NCBI RefSeq assembly: GCF_023715485.1
Contig: NZ_JAMBOF010000007.1
Location: 186,001 to 250,000, forward strand
Direction of reading: 5' to 3'
Length of the DNA stretch: 64,000 bases
Source of the DNA: Mesobacillus subterraneus
Lineage (GTDB): Bacteria > Bacillota > Bacilli > Bacillales > Cytobacillaceae
Part shown: one piece after another, positions 59,265-64,000 of the stretch
Position numbering within the stretch: position 1 is the first letter of the stretch
How the letters are laid out: every line of letters begins with the position of its first letter
The notes under the pieces: model-generated
Told to the model about the DNA's origin: nothing
What the model saw: only the letters and a program-made list of their open reading frames with translations
Databases searched by the model: none
Program-made: the position numbers and the translations under genes

Positions 59265-60056
59265 ATGCGCCGTTATACGAGATTATATTGGGAGTTTGCC
59301 AAGAGCCATATGAAGGTGATGATGGAGTACCGTATCGACTTTTTGATCGGGGTATTCTCCGTCATGCTCGAGCAGTTCGCATCCATCTTTTTTGTAAAAG
59401 TGGTTTTCGACCACATTGAGCAGATCAATGGATGGTCGTTTTACGAGATATTGTTCATTTACGGCATCGCAGCAACGGGCAGGTCGATTCACCAGATTTT
59501 CTTTGATAATTTATGGACGCTTGGCTGGCAGTACATCAGGCCGGGGAAACTCGACCGTCTATTGATCAGGCCAGTGAATCCGTTGTTCCATGTCGTGGCG
59601 GACCGCCTCCATCAAGACGGGTTCGGCCAGTTGATTATTGGATTGATTATACTCGGCACAGCTATTCCACAGCTTGATTTAGTATGGGGAGCAGCAGAAA
59701 TCGGGATGCTGGTTATAATGATTATTTCTTCGGGCTTGATCTTTGTGGCGATAAACTTATTTTTCGCGACGTTCAGTTTCTGGATGATCGACAGCCTGCC
59801 AATTGTATGGGCCGTTTTTAACATGAGCGACTTTGCGCGCTACCCGCTGACAATCTATCACAAGGGCATCCGCATGTTCCTCACTTGGGTTGTTCCATAC
59901 GGATTCACAGCATTTTATCCAGCGGCTTATTTTATTGATAAGTCAGGTTACAAAGAATTCGCCCTTTGGACCCCGGTTGCAGCGATTGTTTGCTGCGTGA
60001 TTGCCTATGCATTCTGGAACAGAGGACTGAAAGCCTTCGCAAGTACTGGCAGTTAA
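59265..60056 (+). CDS. ABC-2 type transporter permease 2
   Basis: A 263-residue permease with six helices, paralogous to permease 1: MKVMMEYRIDFLIGVFSVML, NLWTLGWQYIRPGKLDRLLI and FYPAAYFIDKSGYKEF are typical of the COG3694-like partner. AGGAGG precedes the ATG and the gap to permease 1 is 11 nt. Together with the ATPase at 57465 it forms one exporter. Confidence 0.87.
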   Translation: MRRYTRLYWEFAKSHMKVMMEYRIDFLIGVFSVMLEQFASIFFVKVVFDHIEQINGWSFYEILFIYGIAATGRSIHQIFFDNLWTLGWQYIRPGKLDRLLIRPVNPLFHVVADRLHQDGFGQLIIGLIILGTAIPQLDLVWGAAEIGMLVIMIISSGLIFVAINLFFATFSFWMIDSLPIVWAVFNMSDFARYPLTIYHKGIRMFLTWVVPYGFTAFYPAAYFIDKSGYKEFALWTPVAAIVCCVIAYAFWNRGLKAFASTGS

Positions 60057-60175
60057 GCTGAAATCAACCCGATAAATGTAGGGGATTTTCTATAACCCCT
60101 GCCATTATCGGATTGCCCTATGGGAGTTCGGTCGAATATGATGAAACAAATAGATTGTTAGGGGTGGCGAGATTG

Positions 60176-60529
60176 TTGGAAAGCAAATCAATCAGGGAAG
60201 TGTGGCAGGAAATCGAGAGGGTCATGAATGAAAAACCAGAGCCAATCCTGGAAATGAATGTTGTATATCAGTATGACATAACAGGAGATGACAGCGGAAC
60301 ATTCCAATTGCTGATCTCTTACGGAACGGCTCGTGTTATCGAGGGGCCAGAGGCTAATCCGGATTGCACTCTAAAGCTTTCAGACAAAAACTTCAAGAAG
60401 ATGATCATGGGCAAACTGAACGGAACAGCAGCTTTCATGACTGGCAAGCTGAAAGTACAGGGTAGCATGGGGCTAGCCCTTAAGCTGGAAGGAATTTTAA
60501 ACGAATATAACCTTAATGAAACTGCATAA
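60176..60529 (+). CDS. SCP2 sterol-carrier-domain protein
   Basis: A 117-residue single-domain SCP2 protein. SIREVWQEIERVMNEKPEPI and the strand-rich part to DCTLKLSDKNFKKMIMGKLN and AFMTGKLKVQGSMGLALKL are the family core, which forms a hydrophobic lipid-binding cavity. The start is uncertain: TTG 60176 (or 60173) behind GGGGTGG gives the usual length, while TTG 60113 would add 21 residues with no binding site. Ligand unknown. Confidence 0.8.
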   Translation: MESKSIREVWQEIERVMNEKPEPILEMNVVYQYDITGDDSGTFQLLISYGTARVIEGPEANPDCTLKLSDKNFKKMIMGKLNGTAAFMTGKLKVQGSMGLALKLEGILNEYNLNETA

Positions 60530-60537
60530 TGACAAAG

Positions 60538-60573
60538 GATCAGGCACAAAAATGCCTGGTCCATTTTTTATTC
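60538..60573 (+). terminator. terminator after the SCP2 gene
   Basis: GGATCAGGCA pairs with TGCCTGGTCC around a CAAAAA loop, followed by ATTTTTT. Confidence 0.85.
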
Positions 60574-60641
60574 CATAAAAAACTCTTTTCAATCCATAAA
60601 AAATATTTATTAAAAATCAGCACTATAATCTGACAAAAAGT

Positions 60642-60669
60642 AACAAGATGTGACACATCCTGTTATAAT
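60642..60669 (+). promoter_or_regulatory. operator-like palindrome next to the -10 box of the histidine kinase gene
   Basis: AACA-A-GATG-TGACA-CATC-C-TGTT (60642-60664) is an imperfect palindrome with 8 matching positions per arm, joined to TATAAT (60664-60669). It would cover the -35 to -10 spacer. Confidence 0.5.
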
Positions 60670-60705
60670 AAGGCTAACTATTTATGAGAATTAAGGAGAT
60701 TCCTT

Positions 60706-61932
60706 ATGGAACAATTTAAGAAAAATACCGCGTTATTATATGAGGAAGTAAAAGCAGTTAAGTTTTTTTTATGGACTTTTTATTTAATTCTTTTACCTTA
60801 TGATCTAATCTATTATTATGTAGTCCCTTATTTTAACAAAGCAGAGGTGGGTTTACCATCAGGTGGTTTAGGGTTTTTCTTTCATATTCTTCTATTCGCG
60901 TTGCTGCCTTTAGCGATTTACTTGGTAAGGAAAGGTATGCCTGAAAGGATAAAATATTTATATTTTCTTTCTTTTATACTGGTGGACTTTATTAATATCT
61001 TTATGATTTACTGGGGATCCGACCAAGAATTAAGCAGTGGACATGTATTAGAAATATACTTTATATTGTTCTCTCCAATTTTTGTAGATAAACGATTTTT
61101 CTGGACTATGACTCTAGGATTTTTTATTAAATATCTGATTTCCGGGTTAGTGTTCCAATCCCCTAAAGTTATAGTTGCTTTGGGATTGATTATTTTTATC
61201 GCTATAATCTCGTGGATATTACTTACACGTTTTCAATCATACGTTAGTGCCATTACCTCGATTCATAACGATCTTAGGCAAAAAGAAAAACTAGCTGTAA
61301 TTGGCCAAATGGCAACTGCTATTGCCCACGAAATTAAAAATCCTTTATCTTCATTAAAAGGATTTACTCAGCTTCAGCAGGAAAAGGATAAAGGGGACGA
61401 TCAATACTATCCTATTATGCTTAATGAAATAGACAGGATTAACTCAATCGTAACGGATCTGCTGATTCTAGGAAAGCCTAGTACAGCAATTAAGAGTCCT
61501 AAAAATTTGGTGGATATTCTTCAGTATGTCGTTAATGTAATAGATCCACATGCCCAAAGAAAAGAAATAAACATCGAACTAGAATTAACCGATTCGCCAG
61601 TGCTGTTATGTGATGAAAATCAATTAAAGCAGGTTTTTATAAACTTGATAAAAAATGCTATGGAAGCAATGGTCGACGGGGGCACAGTAACTATTCATTC
61701 CGAAATAAAAGGAGACTTTGCTGAGGTCATTGTAATCGATGAGGGATGTGGAATCGAGCCTGAAAAGCTTGCTAAGCTTGGGGAACCTTTTTATACAACT
61801 AAGCAAAATGGGAACGGACTAGGATTAATGGTTACGAAAAAAATTATTGAAGAACATGGTGGTTTGTTTCAAATACAGAGTAAGCTTGGAAAAGGATCTT
61901 CTGTCACATTAAGTCTTCCTCTGGCAAAGTAA
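60706..61932 (+). CDS. membrane sensor histidine kinase
   Basis: A 408-residue kinase: six membrane helices (residues 15-185), a HisKA domain with the phospho-acceptor in AIAHEIKNPLSSLKGF (His near 208) and an HATPase domain (N box NLIKNAMEAM, G boxes VIDEGCGIEP and GNGLGLMV). There is no response regulator next to it, the orphan layout of Bacillus sporulation kinases such as KinB-type proteins, which it resembles. The membrane region is homologous to that of the HD-GYP protein at 62164. A terminator follows. Confidence 0.9.
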   Translation: MEQFKKNTALLYEEVKAVKFFLWTFYLILLPYDLIYYYVVPYFNKAEVGLPSGGLGFFFHILLFALLPLAIYLVRKGMPERIKYLYFLSFILVDFINIFMIYWGSDQELSSGHVLEIYFILFSPIFVDKRFFWTMTLGFFIKYLISGLVFQSPKVIVALGLIIFIAIISWILLTRFQSYVSAITSIHNDLRQKEKLAVIGQMATAIAHEIKNPLSSLKGFTQLQQEKDKGDDQYYPIMLNEIDRINSIVTDLLILGKPSTAIKSPKNLVDILQYVVNVIDPHAQRKEINIELELTDSPVLLCDENQLKQVFINLIKNAMEAMVDGGTVTIHSEIKGDFAEVIVIDEGCGIEPEKLAKLGEPFYTTKQNGNGLGLMVTKKIIEEHGGLFQIQSKLGKGSSVTLSLPLAK

Positions 61933-61974
61933 AAGAAGAATTATAATAGAATAATGAAATATTACCCAATAAAT

Positions 61975-62015
61975 AAACCAAAAGGACTATTTTTCAGATA
62001 GTCCTTTTGGTTTAT
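61975..62015. terminator. terminator after the histidine kinase gene
   Basis: A long near-perfect stem, AACCAAAAGGACTAT with ATAGTCCTTTTGGTTTA, loop TTTTTCAG. Usable on both strands. Confidence 0.88.
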
Positions 62016-62163
62016 AATGAAGAAAATTGTCGATATTTGGCGTATGTCAAACTAGGTAATTATATTCATTTTTTTCTTATTCCACTAAAACTATAAAACT
62101 AAAAAGAATACTGGCGATATGAAGGTAAATTAGGCATTTGACAGAAAACGCGGGGTACATAAA

Positions 62164-63348
62164 ATGCAAAACAAATTAAAAGATCCATCCTTACACCACG
62201 AGGAAAGAAGAGCAATTAAGTGGTTTTTGATATTGTTTTATATTTTGTTTATTTCATTTGAGATATTTTATTACTATATACATCCTAAATATGTTTTGTC
62301 GCAGGAAGTATTGATTTTTGACAATTCTCGCTATTACTATCACCTTTTAATCGTATTATTAATTCCGATTGCAATGACTTTGATAAGAAAGGGAAAACTC
62401 TATTCGGTAAAATATGTTTTTTATCTAGGCTCTACATTTTTAACAATACTGTTCGATTCAGTAACTTATTTTGGTAGTAATGTAGAGTATAGTAATGGAA
62501 ATATTGTGGAAGTGTTCTTAATACTGTTTGCTCCAATTTTTGTGAATTCCGCATTCTTTTGGACAGTTTCTTTAGGAACTATTTTTAAATACACATTTTT
62601 AGGACTGTTACTTCAAACAACTGCGGTTTTGTTTCCAATTGCCGTAATCATAATCCTTTCTTTATTAGGCTTCATAATTTTAAAGAGATACCAAGGATAC
62701 GTTGAAGCAATAAAGACATCATATGATAATCAGCTATCGGGGATTGTTAAAGGTGTTATTGCAACTATTGAACTAAAGGATCCATATACTAAGGGCCACA
62801 GTGAAAGAGTGGCGTACTATGCAAACTCACTTGCTGAAGCCACTGGCAGATATACAAAAGATGAATTGCGTTCATTTACATATGCGTGTTTATTACATGA
62901 TATAGGAAAAGTAAATATACCAGACTCAATACTCATGAAGCCCGGAAAATTGTCAAAAGAAGAATACGAAATTATTAAAACGCATCCAGAAGTTGGAGCA
63001 GAGGCTATTATTAAGGTGAAGGGCCTCGGTGACAGTATTGATATTATTAAATCTCATCACGAGAGATGGGATGGTAAGGGATATCCCGAGCAGTTAAAAG
63101 GTAATGATATTCCTTATTTAGCAAGGATAGTTTCAATAGCAGATGCTTTCGATGCTATGACATCATCGCGTTCATATCGTTCTGCAATGCCTGTGGAAGA
63201 TGCTTATAAAAGGATAGTAGAAGGACAAGGTACACAGTTTGATCCGGACTTAGTTGAAAAGTTTAAAGAGGTTTTTCCAGAATGGGTCACATTCCATGTG
63301 AAATATAAATGGCATGAAGATCTTCCTGTTCAAAATTATATTAGTTGA
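62164..63348 (+). CDS. membrane-anchored HD-GYP c-di-GMP phosphodiesterase
   Basis: A 394-residue protein: six membrane helices in the first 185 residues and a C-terminal HD-GYP domain with KDPYTKGHSERVA, LLHDIGKVNIPD (HD near residue 245) and HHERWDGKGYPE (GYP near 304). All metal ligands are visible, so it should degrade c-di-GMP. Its membrane part parallels that of the kinase at 60706 helix by helix (ILFAPIFV versus ILFSPIFV; KRYQGYVEAI versus TRFQSYVSAI). Its stop lies 14 nt before the CWWC peptide gene. Confidence 0.9.
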   Translation: MQNKLKDPSLHHEERRAIKWFLILFYILFISFEIFYYYIHPKYVLSQEVLIFDNSRYYYHLLIVLLIPIAMTLIRKGKLYSVKYVFYLGSTFLTILFDSVTYFGSNVEYSNGNIVEVFLILFAPIFVNSAFFWTVSLGTIFKYTFLGLLLQTTAVLFPIAVIIILSLLGFIILKRYQGYVEAIKTSYDNQLSGIVKGVIATIELKDPYTKGHSERVAYYANSLAEATGRYTKDELRSFTYACLLHDIGKVNIPDSILMKPGKLSKEEYEIIKTHPEVGAEAIIKVKGLGDSIDIIKSHHERWDGKGYPEQLKGNDIPYLARIVSIADAFDAMTSSRSYRSAMPVEDAYKRIVEGQGTQFDPDLVEKFKEVFPEWVTFHVKYKWHEDLPVQNYIS

Positions 63349-63362
63349 GAGGTGGTGACATC

Positions 63363-63428
63363 ATGAAAATTCGCAAATTAAACAAAATCAAAACAACTTG
63401 CTGGTGGTGTGCATTTATACCAAATTGA
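63363..63428 (+). CDS. 21-residue CWWC peptide, candidate RiPP precursor or signal
   Basis: ATG 63363 with GAGAGGTGG 8 nt upstream opens 21 codons ending TGA 63426. The product is basic at the N-terminus (MKIRKLNKIK) and ends TTCWWCAFIPN. It is in one unit with the HD-GYP gene (14 nt upstream) and is followed after 61 nt by an RRE-containing membrane protein, so it is a good candidate substrate for it. Cys and Trp residues would be the likely modification sites. I do not recognise the family. Confidence 0.6.
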   Translation: MKIRKLNKIKTTCWWCAFIPN

Positions 63429-63434
63429 TAATAG

Positions 63435-63472
63435 GGAGGGGATGTTAGCGTGTTGTTGCATCCCTTAATTAT
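63435..63472 (+). other. hairpin between the CWWC peptide and the RRE gene
   Basis: GGGATG (about 63440-63445) can pair with CATCCC (about 63459-63464). There is no strong T tract, so it may be an mRNA-processing or attenuation structure that favours peptide over downstream mRNA. Confidence 0.4.
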
Positions 63473-63489
63473 TTAAATAAGGTGATCAT

Positions 63490-64000
63490 ATGGAGCTGAC
63501 CTACGACACTGAAGTTACTCTCAGTCCGTTAGTGATTCGAAAAGATAAAAAGCATTACATTGTAGAAGATACAATGACAGGCGAATTTTATGAAATGCCT
63601 AAAGTCTGTATTGATGCAATTGAGCTAATCGATCAAAGTAAACCTTTGGATGTGATTGAAAATGAACTTAAGGAAAGATATCCAGAGGAAGTAGTATACA
63701 TAATTGACTTCATCCATCAGCTCCTAGAACTTGAACTGGTGAGTAAGCTTAATGGTGAGGAGATAACTAGGATTGTAGAGCCGAAAGATAACACAGGTTT
63801 TACATGGATTCCTTCGAGTATTGGCTGCTTTTTCTTTCATTCTATCAGTGCAAAGCTCTATATAGGGTTATTGGCTGCGAGTATTGGCATGTTGTTAATA
63901 AATCCTGGCTTATTCCCGCGATATACGGATCTTTTTGTCTTCGATCTTATGCTCAAAAACGTGGCCGCATGGCTGTTTATTTCCTTCTTGCTGGTCCTGC
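63490..64000 (+). CDS. RRE-membrane protein, probable M50-type peptide protease (truncated by window end)
   Basis: From ATG 63490 (AAGGTGAT upstream) 170 codons are open to the window end. Residues 1-100 look like a PqqD-type recognition element (KHYIVEDTMTGEFYEM, then CIDAIELIDQ and FIHQLLELELV). Two membrane helices follow (LYIGLLAASIGMLLINPGL near 130 and AAWLFISFLLVL at the end). This layout is that of PqqD-M50 peptide-processing proteins of the YydH kind, where HExxH would come next; the last base, C, permits a His codon. Function is inferred, since the catalytic part is outside the window. Confidence 0.65.
   Translation, partial: MELTYDTEVTLSPLVIRKDKKHYIVEDTMTGEFYEMPKVCIDAIELIDQSKPLDVIENELKERYPEEVVYIIDFIHQLLELELVSKLNGEEITRIVEPKDNTGFTWIPSSIGCFFFHSISAKLYIGLLAASIGMLLINPGLFPRYTDLFVFDLMLKNVAAWLFISFLLVL

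Overview
The window looks like a chromosome segment of a Gram-positive endospore-former of the family Bacillaceae (Mesobacillus or Cytobacillus-like is my guess, not provable here). The reasons are strong AGGAGG-type ribosome binding sites, sigma-A promoters, a Bacillus-style eps exopolysaccharide locus with an EAR-like RNA and a SinR/SlrR paralogue, a two-subunit SdaA serine dehydratase and a paeninodin-type lasso peptide cluster. I saw no rRNA, tRNA, CRISPR array or insertion sequence.

1-6.3 kb is an arsenic island. A leftward unit holds arsP (cut by the window edge), a small Cys-Cys protein and arsR1. A rightward unit reads arsR2-arsB-arsC-(terminator)-arsD-arsA-phosphatase-HesB-like gene. 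The last gene has an in-frame TGA where a cysteine is expected and a bSECIS-like hairpin 25 nt downstream, so it is a probable selenoprotein. 6.3-16.4 kb is mixed housekeeping: a truncated MerR gene, Lrp regulator, isochorismatase-type hydrolase, a repeat with about 20.5-bp periodicity, membrane protein, ASCH protein, RluF, a GGDEF protein, sdaAB-sdaAA, an M23 hydrolase, and a MerR regulator coupled to an AidB-like acyl-CoA dehydrogenase.

16.5-23.6 kb is a complete lasso peptide operon: cyclase, a 41-residue precursor with a paeninodin-like core ending in Ser, HPr-kinase-like tailoring kinase, RRE, B2 leader peptidase, nucleotidyltransferase and ABC exporter. 23.6-47.9 kb is the exopolysaccharide locus: epsA, epsB, EAR, epsC, galU, glycosyltransferases, EpsG-type polymerase, galE, epsL-M-N, slrR-like gene, and an AT-rich distal part with a glycerol-phosphate module, pyruvyl transferase and flippase. 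47.9-50.5 kb carries a phosphoesterase, acyltransferase and VanZ protein.

50.5-55.5 kb is the most interesting block: a 60-residue candidate precursor followed by HPr-kinase-like, PqqD/RRE, S26 peptidase, ABC exporter, nucleotidyltransferase and DUF5658 genes. It resembles the lasso operon without its cyclase and B2 peptidase, so it may make a phosphorylated or nucleotidylated peptide of an undescribed class. The lasso, eps and second peptide operons share the inverted repeat GTTCT-N6-(A/T)GAAC, which matches the SinR operator. A single biofilm-type regulator may therefore coordinate all three.

55.6-64 kb holds a SulP transporter, a free-standing 23-residue peptide gene ending in CLYCV, an ABC-2 exporter, an SCP2 protein, a histidine kinase and an HD-GYP phosphodiesterase with related membrane sensor regions. 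It ends with a 21-residue CWWC peptide gene directly followed by an RRE-membrane protein cut by the window end, probably the start of a third peptide system.
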